Shown here in pieces: positions 8,750-17,526 of a stretch of DNA of 64,000 nt. Numbering within the stretch: the first letter of the stretch is position 1; each line of letters begins with the position of its first letter. The notes under the pieces are model-generated. The model saw only the letters and a program-made list of their open reading frames with translations, ran no database searches and was not told the origin of the DNA. Source of the stretch: IDS-8 sp040902105 (GTDB lineage Bacteria > Pseudomonadota > Gammaproteobacteria > Steroidobacterales > Woeseiaceae); NCBI GenBank assembly GCA_040902105.1, contig JBBDXW010000039.1, positions 1 to 64,000 on the forward strand, given 5' to 3'. Made by a program: the position numbers and the translations under genes.

Positions 8750-10102
8750 TCAGTAAATCACGACATTCAGCTGATTCGGGTCCGCCGTGTCGATAATCGC
8801 CGTCTCGACGATACCGCCTGACGCAAGGCTGATCGGTACCGGGCCGGCCAACACTGTCTTTTCGCCGACTTCAGTCACCGTAAGCTCGTAGTTGCCGGGA
8901 TTGAGATGCAGGTAACCGCTGCTGGCGTTGGCTCCAAGCCGCGGGAGGTTCGGGCCGACATCGGCAATGTCAATGTCCGCAGCGACCAGGTAGGCGTCCA
9001 CGGAATCGAAGCTCGCGGCAACCTGGGTCACGCGAATCTTGGCAAAGCCGGTCACTGGCCGGCGGTCGTCCGCGAAGACCGCGATCTCCAGGTCGCCGGC
9101 TTCGCCGGTAACGTAGTTCGTGCCGCGAGTGTTTGCGACGACCGTGTCTTCATCCTCGAGCAGAATGGCGCCGGGATTCCCCACCGCGGTGTAAGTGTAG
9201 GTTGATTCGCCCGCCGGTACGGGGACGTCGGCACTCAAGCCGCCGTGCACGAGATTGCTTACGATCGGTGTAACGAAATCGTCATCGACATAGATATCGA
9301 TGATGCCACTGCCGAATGCCGAGTTGAAAAATCGCCGGGTCGGCGGGAAAGTCGCGTCACCGACTTCGACCGAATTGCTGCTCTGTTCGATGCGCCGCAC
9401 ACTGAGGCCGCTCGTAATCGACGGGTCCGCATCCTGGATGGTGAAGAGAACGCTGGTGCGCTCGGTATAGTCACGCGTTGTCGAGGTGAACAGGACGGCC
9501 GCCGGATTGCCCTGTTCCGTCACGATCAATCTGTACTCGCCATTCTCGGCCTCGAAGGCGGGGAGCCTGTCGCCGAACGACAGCGTGCCGCGAGCGCTTC
9601 CCAGGACGGGCGCGGTGCCGGGAGGCGCGAAATAAATGTCGACAGCGGCAGTGCCGCTCGCGAGATGACCGGCCGATACCTCCAGCACCGTCTCGGCGCC
9701 GTCCCACTGCCGCTCCGCGGTCTCCCACAGGACGATTGACGGCGCGTTGACGGTTCCCGTCAGGACGAAATCGTAATTCGTATCCGGAACGACCGTTACC
9801 GTCTCCGTTGCGATCCGCGTCAGCCCCGAATCGCCCGGCAAGCGCGTGTCGAAGTTGAAGTTGTAGGTCAGGTCGTCGAATTCCTGCGCGCTGGTCACGT
9901 TCTTGTACGTGACGTTGCCGAGCGCGCGCTCCTCGATCAGGAAGGTCACCTCTGGCGCCGTTGGTACTGCATGGATCCCGCGGATGTTGCCCTTGCCTGT
10001 AGCCTCGGGCCGCGTGGACTCCGAGCAGCCGCCGAGCATGAGACTCACGGCAGCCATCAGCACAATGGGGCGTAAAGCAATGGAACTTGAAACAATTGTC
10101 AT
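8750..10102 (-). CDS. DUF4397-type lipoprotein
   Basis: A 450-residue secreted lipoprotein. The first residues form a signal peptide with the lipobox LMLGGC (VSLMLGGCSES). The mature part is made of repeated beta-rich modules of about 100-110 residues. Each has a VHAVP/VRRIEQ/VYLVAADIDI-type opening and an ending like YRLIVTEQG or YELTVTEVG, which is the pattern of DUF4397 domains. These have no established enzymatic role and are found in envelope proteins. The ATG at 10102 starts the signal peptide; a longer frame to 10171 is unsupported. It has no obvious operon partner. Confidence 0.8.
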   Translation of the reverse strand: MTIVSSSIALRPIVLMAAVSLMLGGCSESTRPEATGKGNIRGIHAVPTAPEVTFLIEERALGNVTYKNVTSAQEFDDLTYNFNFDTRLPGDSGLTRIATETVTVVPDTNYDFVLTGTVNAPSIVLWETAERQWDGAETVLEVSAGHLASGTAAVDIYFAPPGTAPVLGSARGTLSFGDRLPAFEAENGEYRLIVTEQGNPAAVLFTSTTRDYTERTSVLFTIQDADPSITSGLSVRRIEQSSNSVEVGDATFPPTRRFFNSAFGSGIIDIYVDDDFVTPIVSNLVHGGLSADVPVPAGESTYTYTAVGNPGAILLEDEDTVVANTRGTNYVTGEAGDLEIAVFADDRRPVTGFAKIRVTQVAASFDSVDAYLVAADIDIADVGPNLPRLGANASSGYLHLNPGNYELTVTEVGEKTVLAGPVPISLASGGIVETAIIDTADPNQLNVVIY

Positions 10103-10238
10103 GCGCTTTGTACTCGGATTATTCTGTTGCCGATGCCGATGTTGCGACCTGCCGCAGCTCCGCGGGTTCAATCGGGTTCCATATCACGCGGTTGCGGTTG
10201 CAGCGTGACGTTGCGGCAGAGCCTCAAACAACGACCGG

Positions 10239-11678
10239 TCAGCCTGCTTTCCTGGCTTCGTAACCGTAGATCGACTTCACTTCGAGGAACTCTTCCAGCC
10301 CGCGCGCGCCCCACTCGCGGCCATTGCCGGAATACTTGTAGCCGCCGAACGGGGCGAGTGAATCGAGCGGCGCGCCGTTGATGTGCACCATGCCTGTTCG
10401 AAGCCTTACCGCGATCTTGCGCGCGCGCTGCAGGTCGCCTGACGTAACGTAGCCCGACAGGCCGTACGGCGTATCGTTTGCGATGCGCACCGCTTCGTCT
10501 TCGTCGCCGTATGGAATGATCGACAAAACCGGGCCGAAAATTTCCTCTCGCGCGATCGTCATGTCATTCCTCACGTTGGAGAACACCGTCGGCTTGACGA
10601 ACCAGCCTTTGGCCAGGCCGGCCGGGCGGCCGATGCCGCCGGCAACGAGTGTTGCGCCTTCGTCGATGCCCTTTTGAATGAGGTCCTGAATCTTTTTCCA
10701 CTGCGCTTCGGATACGACCGGGCCCATCCGGGTCGATTCATCCTTCGGGTCGCCCGGCGGCGTCGCTTGCGCGCGTTTCGCCGCGATCGCTGCGGCTTCT
10801 TCCAGGCGGCCCTTCGGCACCAGCATGCGCGTGGGCGCGTTGCAGGATTGCCCGGCGTTATCGAAACACGCACTTGCGCCGCGTGAGACTGCCTTGTCGA
10901 AATCGGCATCGTCGAGGATGATGTTCGCCGATTTGCCGCCCAGTTCCTGCGCAACCCGTTTGACGCCCGGGGCGGCGCTTTGCGCCACGGCGACGCCGGC
11001 ACGCGTCGAACCGGTAAACGACACCATGGCGATGTCGGGGTGGCTCGACAGCGCTGCGCCCACCGTGGCGCCGTCGCCATTGACCAGGTTGAACACGCCG
11101 GCGGGCACGCCGGCTTCGTGCAGAATCTCCGCAAAGATCATCGCATCGAACGGCGCAAGCTCGCTCGGCTTCAATACCATGGTGCAGCCCGCCGCGAGCG
11201 CCGGCGCCACCTTGACGGCCACCTGGTTCATCGGCCAGTTCCACGGCGTGATCAACGCGCACGGACCGATGGCTTCCTTCAGCACGCGCGTCGTGCCGAG
11301 GGTTTCCCCGAACTCATAGGTCTTCAGGACTTCGATCGCGGCCTCGATATGTTGCGGCCCGCTGGCGGCCTGTGCGTTCCTTGCAAGTTTCCACGGCGCG
11401 CCCATTTCTTCCATGATCGCCGTCGCGACCTCGTCGTGACGTGTTGCAAAGACTTCGAGAATTTTTTCCAGCAACGCAATGCGTTGTTCGCGGCTTGTCG
11501 CGGAGAAGCTTTCGAAGGCTTTTTTTGCCGCTGCCACAGCCTTGTCGACATCCTCGGGCGAACCGAGGCTTATGCGGCCGGCGACTTCTTCCGTCGCCGG
11601 GTTGATGACATTGAACGGCTTCGGGCTGACGGGATCGACCCACCGGCCGTCAATATAGAATTGCAGCATGTCACGCAT
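10239..11678 (-). CDS. NAD(P)-dependent aldehyde dehydrogenase
   Basis: A 479-residue soluble aldehyde dehydrogenase that oxidises an aldehyde to its acid. The catalytic set is complete: Asn147 in TPWNW, Glu245 in QELGGKS and nucleophile Cys279 in NAGQSC, plus the coenzyme-binding FTGSTRAG. The substrate is not fixed by sequence. It is divergent from a 4-aminobutyrate-type aminotransferase 184 bases away, which suggests a semialdehyde made by that enzyme (for example succinate semialdehyde), but this is inference. The ATG at 11678 was chosen because GGAAGGA lies about 6 bases upstream. Confidence 0.93.
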   Translation of the reverse strand: MRDMLQFYIDGRWVDPVSPKPFNVINPATEEVAGRISLGSPEDVDKAVAAAKKAFESFSATSREQRIALLEKILEVFATRHDEVATAIMEEMGAPWKLARNAQAASGPQHIEAAIEVLKTYEFGETLGTTRVLKEAIGPCALITPWNWPMNQVAVKVAPALAAGCTMVLKPSELAPFDAMIFAEILHEAGVPAGVFNLVNGDGATVGAALSSHPDIAMVSFTGSTRAGVAVAQSAAPGVKRVAQELGGKSANIILDDADFDKAVSRGASACFDNAGQSCNAPTRMLVPKGRLEEAAAIAAKRAQATPPGDPKDESTRMGPVVSEAQWKKIQDLIQKGIDEGATLVAGGIGRPAGLAKGWFVKPTVFSNVRNDMTIAREEIFGPVLSIIPYGDEDEAVRIANDTPYGLSGYVTSGDLQRARKIAVRLRTGMVHINGAPLDSLAPFGGYKYSGNGREWGARGLEEFLEVKSIYGYEARKAG

Positions 11679-11862
11679 GAAATTTCCTTCCTGGACCAAC
11701 CGCGAATCATAACGTATGGGGGCGGCCAAAGGTCCCGGTTTGCCGGCGGCGGCGGGCGCGGTTCACGGGCTGGCGCCGTCCCTGCCCCGGCCCGGGCAGC
11801 GTGCTAGCATTGGCGGTCCTTGCAAACCGTCACGGAAAACCTTCAGGAGCGAACGGCGAAGA

Positions 11863-13161
11863 ATGGCTACGAACAAACAGTTGAGTGCGCGCCGGGAGGC
11901 TGCAGTTCCAAGAGGAGTCAGTAACTTACACAAGGTTTTTGCTGCACGTTCGAGGAACGCCGAACTTTGGGACGTCGAGGATAATCGGTATATCGATCTG
12001 GCCGCCGGCATCGCCGTGCTGAACGTCGGTCATAACCATCCCAGGGTGCTCGCGGCAGTGCGTGCACAGCTCGAGCAATTCACACATACCTGTTTCCAGG
12101 TCACGCCGTATGCCGTGTACGTGGAGCTCGCGGAACGCCTCAACGATCTCGTGCCGGGAGACAGCCCGAAAAAGACGCTGTTCCTGACGACGGGCGCGGA
12201 AGCGATCGAAAACGCGATAAAGATCGCGAAGTATCACACTCGCCGCACGGGTGTCGTGTCCTTTTCCGGCGCTTTCCACGGCCGCACGATGATGGGCATG
12301 GCATTGACGGGTAAGGTCACGCCGTACAAGGCGGGTTTCGGTCCCTTCCCGGGCGACGTTTATCACATTCCGTATCCTGTCGCCTATCACGGCAAGACGC
12401 CGGAGCAGTCATTACGCGCGCTGGACGACCTGTTCCGGTCCGACATCGAGCCGTCGCGCATTGCGGCCCTGATCATCGAGCCGGTGCAGGGCGAAGGCGG
12501 CTTTTACGCCGCGCCGGCGGAATTTCTCCGATCTCTCCGCAACATTTGTGATGAGCACGGGATTCTGCTGATTGCCGACGAAGTGCAGACAGGTTTCGGG
12601 CGTACAGGGAAGATGTTCGCGATCGAGCATGCCGGCATCGAAGCAGACCTTGTCACTATCGCGAAAAGTCTCGGCGGCGGATTTCCGATTTCAGGGGTCA
12701 TCGGCAAGGCGAATATCATGGACTCCGTTCCGCCCGGCGGACTCGGCGCGACGTATGGCGGGCCGCCGGTCGGCTGTGCTGCAGGTCTCGCGGTGCTGGA
12801 CATCATCGAGCAGGAAAATCTCTGCGAGCGGGCGCAGGCAATCGGCAGGCGAATCTCGGCCTGGGGCGATGCGTTGCAGAGAAAGACCAGCTGTATCGGC
12901 GAAGTCCGGGCAACTGGCGCAATGTCCGCGATCGAGCTGGTCAAATTCGGTGACGCGGAACAGCCGGATCCGGAGCTGACCAAAGCTGTGGTCGCCGAAG
13001 CGCTGCGACAGGGAGTGATCCTGCTGTCCTGTGGCTCGCGCGGGAACGTGATCCGTTTCCTGCCGCCGCTCACGATCGACGACGCACTGCTCGACGAGGC
13101 GCTCGGTGTCGTCAGCAACGTCATTCTCAGCCTGGCCGGCGGAGTTCGGAAAGCGAGCTGA
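11863..13161 (+). CDS. gabT: 4-aminobutyrate aminotransferase-like class III aminotransferase
   Basis: A 432-residue PLP-dependent class III aminotransferase. The GabT pattern is seen in TTGAEAIENAIKIAK (cofactor phosphate), the FSGAFHGRT loop, EPVQGEGG, the PLP-binding Asp in ADEVQTGFGRTG and the Schiff-base lysine Lys268 in IAKSLGGGFP. It should transfer the amino group of 4-aminobutyrate or a similar omega-amine to 2-oxoglutarate, giving a semialdehyde that the divergent dehydrogenase could oxidise. The ATG at 11863 gives the normal family length and has an AGGAGCG ribosome site upstream; the in-frame extension to 11716 is not needed. Ornithine or 5-aminovalerate substrates cannot be excluded. 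Confidence 0.88.
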   Translation: MATNKQLSARREAAVPRGVSNLHKVFAARSRNAELWDVEDNRYIDLAAGIAVLNVGHNHPRVLAAVRAQLEQFTHTCFQVTPYAVYVELAERLNDLVPGDSPKKTLFLTTGAEAIENAIKIAKYHTRRTGVVSFSGAFHGRTMMGMALTGKVTPYKAGFGPFPGDVYHIPYPVAYHGKTPEQSLRALDDLFRSDIEPSRIAALIIEPVQGEGGFYAAPAEFLRSLRNICDEHGILLIADEVQTGFGRTGKMFAIEHAGIEADLVTIAKSLGGGFPISGVIGKANIMDSVPPGGLGATYGGPPVGCAAGLAVLDIIEQENLCERAQAIGRRISAWGDALQRKTSCIGEVRATGAMSAIELVKFGDAEQPDPELTKAVVAEALRQGVILLSCGSRGNVIRFLPPLTIDDALLDEALGVVSNVILSLAGGVRKAS

Positions 13162-13283
13162 GCCTGTCGTTGAAACATCCGGTACGCACAACGACCGCGC
13201 CGGGCACATCAGGCAACGGTGAAATAATTACAATGCCTGCAATGTTTACACCCCTTGTGCAGTGCGAGCCCCCTGCACGCCGC

Positions 13284-13299
13284 TGGCACGGTTGTTGCA
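13284..13299 (+). promoter_or_regulatory. Sigma-54 promoter match (-24/-12) before sodC fragment
   Basis: TGGCACGGTTGTTGCA fits the sigma-54 consensus TGGCAC-N5-TTGCA at every fixed base, with GG and GC ten bases apart. Transcription would begin near 13310, just before the ATG at 13324. It is one of seven such sites between 13.2 and 20.4 kb. Confidence 0.75.
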
Positions 13300-13323
13300 C
13301 CTCCATGGTTCCACACACTGACT

Positions 13324-13701
13324 ATGCGGGTGAACAACAAACCAGGCGCACACGGGTTGCACATCCACGCGATGGGCGACTGCAGTGCGCCGGATGCTTC
13401 CTCCGCCGGCGATCACTTCAATCCGCACGACGATCCGCACGGTTCCCCCCGGGACCTCGACGATGCTCATCATGTAGGCGATCTCGGCAACATCACCACC
13501 AACGAAGCGGGTGAGGCGGAAGTCAGCATCGAGGATACCGAAATGAAATTGAGCGGCGCGGAATCCGTGATCGGCAAGGCATTGATCGTGCATTCCGGGC
13601 AGGACGATTTTGAAACGCAGCCCTCCGGCGACTCCGGATCGCCTGTCGGTTGCGGCGAGATCGAGGAGACGGGGCAACAGCAGGCCGGCGTCAGCAGGTA
13701 A
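13324..13701 (+). pseudogene. sodC: 5'-truncated CuZn superoxide dismutase
   Basis: The last roughly 115 residues are clearly a bacterial CuZn superoxide dismutase, an enzyme of the periplasm. Visible are the copper ligands in GLHIH (His13, His15), both disulfide cysteines (GDCSAP and VGCGEI), the zinc histidines and Asp in HFNP and HHVGDLGN, and the last copper His in ALIVHSG. The signal peptide and the first beta-strands that normally precede GxHGFHIH are missing in all frames, although the open frame extends back to 13255. A near-perfect sigma-54 site lies where that N-terminus should be. The gene is therefore a remnant or encodes a shortened, unexported form. The coordinates use the ATG after the promoter. 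Confidence 0.6.
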
Positions 13702-13790
13702 AACCGCTACCGAGGCCCCGGTCGGCCGGATGGCCCGGGTGTGACTCACCCTCGAGGGTCGGAGGCGTGGCGCGACCCCGGTGCCCTGGA

Positions 13791-14537
13791 TTATTGATCG
13801 TCGTCATCGTCGTCGGACGTGCCGAGTCGATCGAGCACTCCCTCCGTCACGCGATCCGTCGTCTCGCCGATTGTGTCACGAACGGCGTCTTCGACGCCCG
13901 CCGCGGCGCCGGATTCAAGCGACTTGCGAATGATCGGTTCGAGAACCTGTCTGGCCACTTCCGCAGCCGTGGCGCCGTTACTGGCGCGGCCAATATCGGT
14001 GATCACGATCCGGGGGATAGTCACTTCGCGGCTTTCATTGAGTTGCGGCACCCGAACCTGCACGCGCGATTCGTCAAGCGTGAATCGCTCGATGATGACT
14101 TCCGGACCTGCCGTCGCCGTATCGTCCGCAGGCGCGCTTCCCAAAGCCGTCTGCAACGTGCGCAGATTGTTGCCCGCCGTCGTCTGCTCCAGAAGCACCT
14201 GAGCACCGTTGACCGCGATTTCGCCGATCACAATCGGATCCGATGTGACCGCCAGCGGATCCATTTGAATGCGGAATTCGCCGAAGGCAATCGCGGCTTC
14301 GTCCGAGAACCGGTCCGGGTTGGCGACGCTCAGGTTTGCGATGCGACCCGATCCGCCTCGAATGTCGATATCGACGCCGCCGACACGGACCTGCGTCTGC
14401 GTCGCCTGGGAGCCTTTCTCTTCGATCGCCTGCGCGACGATGCTGTCGAGGTTCGCACTCACGTAATACAGTCCGCCGGCAACCGCCAGCAGGACAACCA
14501 GTACGAGGCCGAGAAAGATTTTGCCGGTCCGTTTCAT
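13791..14537 (-). CDS. AsmA/DUF748-like single-pass envelope protein
   Basis: A 248-residue protein with one N-terminal membrane helix (residues 7-28), then a beta-rich region. The blocks DSIVAQAIEEKGSQ, GGSGRIANLSVANPDRF and DPIVIGEIAVNGAQV are the opening of AsmA-like proteins, which stand in the inner membrane and face the periplasm. It is much shorter than full AsmA (about 600 residues) and ends in a run of aspartates. GGAGG lies 9 bases before the ATG. It lies inside the stress-gene block, but its only GG-N10-GC candidate upstream (near 14575) is poor. Function unknown. Confidence 0.7.
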   Translation of the reverse strand: MKRTGKIFLGLVLVVLLAVAGGLYYVSANLDSIVAQAIEEKGSQATQTQVRVGGVDIDIRGGSGRIANLSVANPDRFSDEAAIAFGEFRIQMDPLAVTSDPIVIGEIAVNGAQVLLEQTTAGNNLRTLQTALGSAPADDTATAGPEVIIERFTLDESRVQVRVPQLNESREVTIPRIVITDIGRASNGATAAEVARQVLEPIIRKSLESGAAAGVEDAVRDTIGETTDRVTEGVLDRLGTSDDDDDDQ

Positions 14538-14716
14538 CGTAACTAACCTCCTGCGCTGCGGCTATTCGCCCGTTGCCTAGTATGCGCCCACATCGTCGAT
14601 CTGGGCAGGCGTCAATCCAGCCGCAATCGACGTCATCAACGGTGCACAGGCGCTCTCCCGTTACGCCGATCACGAAGCCGTCGCCCGGCGCGGGTAAATC
14701 GTTCGAGGGCGGCCGC

Positions 14717-14732
14717 TGGCATATACATTGCA
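14717..14732 (+). promoter_or_regulatory. Sigma-54 promoter match before mgtC-family gene
   Basis: TGGCATATACATTGCA has the invariant GG and GC ten bases apart and a perfect TTGCA -12 element. The predicted start is near 14743, about 50 bases before the MgtC-family ATG on the same strand. Confidence 0.72.
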
Positions 14733-14793
14733 TAAGGCTCATCGGCACCAGCGGGCGTTGCCGACGATAACAGGTGGCGATTATGGAGAGACA

Positions 14794-15270
14794 ATGGACT
14801 TTGTAGATCTGAACTGGCAGCCGCAACTGCAGGCGGTTGGCAGCGTGTTGATCGCGGCAATACTCGGCGGCGTCGTCGGTATGGAGCGGGAGCTTGCGGA
14901 CCGCCCGGCCGGGTTGCGCACGCATGCGATCCTGGCGGCCGCCGCATGCCTGCTCGTCACCCTGCCGGATGCACTGCTTGAATACTACGCTGCGGTGTCG
15001 GCTCCCGAGATACTTCGCGCGGATCCCATTCGAATCGTCGAAGCCGTCGTGACCGGTACCGCGTTCCTCGGCGCCGGCACGATCTTCCGCGATCGCGACA
15101 AAGGCGCGACCGAAGGATTGACCACGGCAGCTTCGCTGCTTCTCGTCGGCGCGATCGGCATATCCGTCGCGCTCGGACAATTGGTGACTGCTGTGCTTGT
15201 CACCGTGTTGACGCTGTTGCTGTTGCGCGGCGCGCAGCTTTTCAAACCGGCACGGCACTCGCGAGACTGA
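14794..15270 (+). CDS. MgtC/SapB family inner-membrane protein
   Basis: A 158-residue membrane protein with four to five hydrophobic helices. It carries the MgtC-family motifs GGVVGMERELADRPAGLRTH (residues 25-44) and TGTAFLGAGTIFRD (near 88-101), then TEGLTTAASLL. MgtC helps bacteria cope with low magnesium, and many family members modulate ATP synthase or cation balance; which role applies here is unknown. It lacks the C-terminal domain of Salmonella MgtC. The ATG at 14794 follows GGAGAG. A sigma-54-type promoter lies about 60 bases upstream, and the PfpI gene converges with a 2-base gap. Confidence 0.88.
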   Translation: MDFVDLNWQPQLQAVGSVLIAAILGGVVGMERELADRPAGLRTHAILAAAACLLVTLPDALLEYYAAVSAPEILRADPIRIVEAVVTGTAFLGAGTIFRDRDKGATEGLTTAASLLLVGAIGISVALGQLVTAVLVTVLTLLLLRGAQLFKPARHSRD

Positions 15271-15272
15271 AC

Positions 15273-15836
15273 CTACGCTACCTGCCGGGCATGCCTGCCT
15301 TCGCCGAATTCTTCGACAACTTTGGCGCAAAAGGCATCCAGATCGTCCGGCTTGCGGCTCGTTATCAAGCCGTGGTCGACGCAGACTTCCTTGTCGATCC
15401 AGGTGCCGCCCGCGTTCTCGATATCGGTCTTCAAGCTCGGCCACGACGTGAGGGTGCGTTCGTCGATGACGTCGGCTTCGACCAGCATCCAGGGCGCATG
15501 GCAGATCGCAGCAACCGGTTTGGATTGCTCGAAGAAATCCCTGACGAACTTGACCGCTTTCTCGTTGACCCGCATGGCGTCCGGATTGGCGACGCCGCCG
15601 GGCAGGCACAGCCCGTCGTACTGTGACGCCTTGGCGCTGTCCACCGTGCGATCGACCGAAAACCTCTCGCCCTTGTCGAGATGATTGAACGCCTGTATCT
15701 CGCCGGGCTCGAGCGAGATCAGGTGCACTTCGGCACCCGCATCCTTGATGGCTTCCCACGGCTGCGTGAATTCGACCTGTTCGACTCCGTCCGTTGCGAG
15801 GAACGCAATGGTCTTCCGTTTGAGCGGCTTGTCCAT
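15273..15836 (-). CDS. PfpI/DJ-1 family protein (YhbO-like)
   Basis: A 187-residue soluble protein of the DJ-1/PfpI superfamily. The nucleophile elbow is AICHAPWMLVEAD with Cys112-His113, and the acidic partner lies in the DGVEQVEF block. C-terminal VDHGLITSRKPDDLDAF is typical of the PfpI/YhbO branch. Members act as glyoxalases, deglycases or stress chaperones. The gene has AAGGAG at good spacing before the ATG, and a sigma-54-type promoter is centred 66 bases upstream on the same strand. Confidence 0.9.
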   Translation of the reverse strand: MDKPLKRKTIAFLATDGVEQVEFTQPWEAIKDAGAEVHLISLEPGEIQAFNHLDKGERFSVDRTVDSAKASQYDGLCLPGGVANPDAMRVNEKAVKFVRDFFEQSKPVAAICHAPWMLVEADVIDERTLTSWPSLKTDIENAGGTWIDKEVCVDHGLITSRKPDDLDAFCAKVVEEFGEGRHARQVA

Positions 15837-15894
15837 GATGTCTCCTTGAGGGCTGCGTGAGTTTTGCGCGCCTGGAATATCGCATTGTCAGCGA

Positions 15895-15910
15895 AGCAAG
15901 TCCTGTGCCA
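15895..15910 (-). promoter_or_regulatory. Sigma-54 promoter match before pfpI-like gene
   Basis: On the minus strand the sequence reads TGGCACAGGACTTGCT, a full match to TGGCAC-N5-TTGCW with GG-N10-GC spacing. The expected start is near 15884, giving a leader of about 48 bases. Confidence 0.75.
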
Positions 15911-16188
15911 CTGCGGCCGGGATGATTTATGGCCGGCGCAAAGCCCGATCGCAGACGTGCGTTGTACTCAATCGCCGTCATTCGGCGCGCCCGTGACTCC
16001 GCTGACGGTTCGCGCGGAGATTGGATAAACACCGCGGCGTCCTGCGGACAGGTAAGAATTGCCGTTGTGGCTCCGGTTTTACACTGGCGGAGAGGCAGCC
16101 GCTGTAGTGACCTCGGCACCGAACCTCGCGGCATGCTCGCCGCAATCCGAGCATTGCCACCCCGGGTCAGGCTGAGCCTGCACGGTTC

Positions 16189-16204
16189 TGGTACGGCCTT
16201 TGCA
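16189..16204 (+). promoter_or_regulatory. Sigma-54 promoter match before chaB
   Basis: TGGTACGGCCTTTGCA has one deviation from TGGCAC and a perfect TTGCA, with GG-N10-GC spacing. The expected start is near 16215, 25 bases before the ChaB ATG. Confidence 0.7.
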
Positions 16205-16239
16205 AGGCAGTTGCCGCGACGCCAACAGGAGGAACCATC

Positions 16240-16467
16240 ATGCCGTATTCGAAAAATTCCGAACTGCCCGACAGCGTGAAAGACAATCTTCCGGCCAAGG
16301 CGCAGGAAATATATCGCGAGGCGTACAACAGCGCCTGGGACCAGTACAAGGATCCGGACGAACGTCGCGGCGATTCTTCGCGCGAAGAAACCTCGCATGC
16401 AGTTGCCTGGTCGGCCGTCAAGAAAAAGTACGAAAAGAAGAACGGAGACTGGCGCCAGAAACACTGA
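16240..16467 (+). CDS. chaB: ChaB family protein
   Basis: A 75-residue soluble protein of the ChaB family. It shows the conserved LPDSVKDNLPAKAQEIYREA opening and the HAVAWSAVKKKYEK ending, with family-typical length. E. coli ChaB is annotated as a regulator of cation transport, but its mechanism is poorly known and the family also occurs near stress genes. No ChaA antiporter is present. AGGAGG stands ideally before the ATG, and a sigma-54-type promoter lies just upstream. Confidence 0.92.
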   Translation: MPYSKNSELPDSVKDNLPAKAQEIYREAYNSAWDQYKDPDERRGDSSREETSHAVAWSAVKKKYEKKNGDWRQKH

Positions 16468-16537
16468 CTGACAGCGCGGAGCGAGCGAGCGCGACCAGGG
16501 GGCGCATCGGTCCTGGATGCATTCGCCGTGACCGGGA

Positions 16538-17461
16538 TTACCCGGCCGAAACGGACTCGAGCATTCTCATCGTAACCGACTGCCGCCAGCTCGCTGCTGC
16601 TTTCCAGGGGTCGGTGCTCTTGAGTCGCTTCAAAACGTCATCGATACGAAAGCAATTTGCTGCCTCCAGGTCCTTGAGTTCGTCCCAGCTTACCGGCGTG
16701 GCGACCGGACCATTCTCCCGTGCTCGCGTGGAATAGGGCGCGATAGCGGTCGAACCGCGCTCGTTTCGCAACCAGTCGACGAAAATCCGCCCGTGCCGCC
16801 GGCTTTTCGACATCGTCGCGGTGAATACGTCAGGTTCCTCGGCTGCCAGGTTGGTTGCGAACGCCTGCGCAAACGACTTGACCTGGTGCCACCGGGCCGT
16901 GCGGCGGAGCGGGGCAATGACGTGCACACCCTTGCCGCCTGTGACGAGCGGAACCGTCTTGAGGCCCAGTGCTTCGAGGCGCTGGCGGAGCAGGGCGGCG
17001 GCCAGGCTGACAACGCCGAATTCGAGCGTTTCATCGGGATCGAGATCGAACACCAGCCGGTCGGGTTTCTCGAGTACATCGACCCTCGAACCCCAGATAT
17101 GAAATTCCAGCGTGCCCATTTGCACGCCGGCAATGACGCCTTCGATCCCGTCCACGTAGAGATACTCGGCGCGGCCTCCGGACTTTTCCTCGAGGGATAC
17201 GCGTTTAAGTTCGTCCGGAAGGCCGCTTGATGCATGCTTCTGAAAAAAACACTCGGTACTTTGACCTTTCGGGCAGCGCAGCAGTGAAAGAGGATGGCAA
17301 GATATCAGCGGCAGCATTCTCTTTGCGACGGCGTCGTAATAGCGGGCAAGCTCTATCTTGGTGACGCCCTGTCCCGGGTAAACGACGCGATGTGGATGGG
17401 AGATGCGCACGCCGCGATACTCCTTTGCGGTTTTCTCCGACGAATCTGGTGCAATTTTCAT
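16538..17461 (-). CDS. ligD: Stand-alone LigD-type primase-polymerase domain
   Basis: A 307-residue enzyme equal to the polymerase domain of LigD, which fills and edits DNA ends in bacterial non-homologous end joining. The opening VRISHPHRVVYPGQGVTK, FFQKHAS, and the metal-binding Asp139 and Asp141 (FDLDPD) and Asp229 (FVDW) match the active site of known polymerase domains. The ligase and phosphoesterase domains of full LigD are absent and no ku gene is in the window. In-frame codons just upstream read FLKGLCDDN, resembling the end of a LigD ligase domain, so the gene may be the remnant of a longer one. The ATG at 17461 has GGGAG 9 bases upstream; 17479 is an alternative. Confidence 0.9.
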   Translation of the reverse strand: MKIAPDSSEKTAKEYRGVRISHPHRVVYPGQGVTKIELARYYDAVAKRMLPLISCHPLSLLRCPKGQSTECFFQKHASSGLPDELKRVSLEEKSGGRAEYLYVDGIEGVIAGVQMGTLEFHIWGSRVDVLEKPDRLVFDLDPDETLEFGVVSLAAALLRQRLEALGLKTVPLVTGGKGVHVIAPLRRTARWHQVKSFAQAFATNLAAEEPDVFTATMSKSRRHGRIFVDWLRNERGSTAIAPYSTRARENGPVATPVSWDELKDLEAANCFRIDDVLKRLKSTDPWKAAASWRQSVTMRMLESVSAG

Positions 17462-17510
17462 CGCCACATCTCCCGGCATATTGTCGTCGCACAAACCTTT
17501 GAGGAAAAAC

Positions 17511-17526
17511 GGCAATAAATATGCCA
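17511..17526 (-). promoter_or_regulatory. Sigma-54 promoter match before ligD polymerase
   Basis: On the minus strand TGGCATATTTATTGCC keeps GG-N10-GC spacing with a TTGC -12 core. Transcription would begin near 17500, about 40 bases before the start codon. Confidence 0.65.

Larger units (their letters stand above)
15837..16239. other. Divergent intergenic region with two sigma-54 sites
   Basis: 403 bases between the divergent pfpI-like and chaB genes. It holds one -24/-12 promoter facing each way (15895-15910 and 16189-16204). The central 280 bases have no recognisable gene. Binding sites for an enhancer-binding activator would be expected here, but I could not identify a repeated motif. 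Confidence 0.6.

Noticed and set aside
14570..14590. Eighth sigma-54 promoter, minus strand, for the AsmA-like gene
   Set aside because: GG-N10-GC spacing can be found but neither the TGGCAC nor the TTGCA element is kept, so it is no better than chance.
14074..16464. 796-residue minus-strand open frame
   Set aside because: It runs out of frame through four well-supported genes and their promoters and has no domain of its own.
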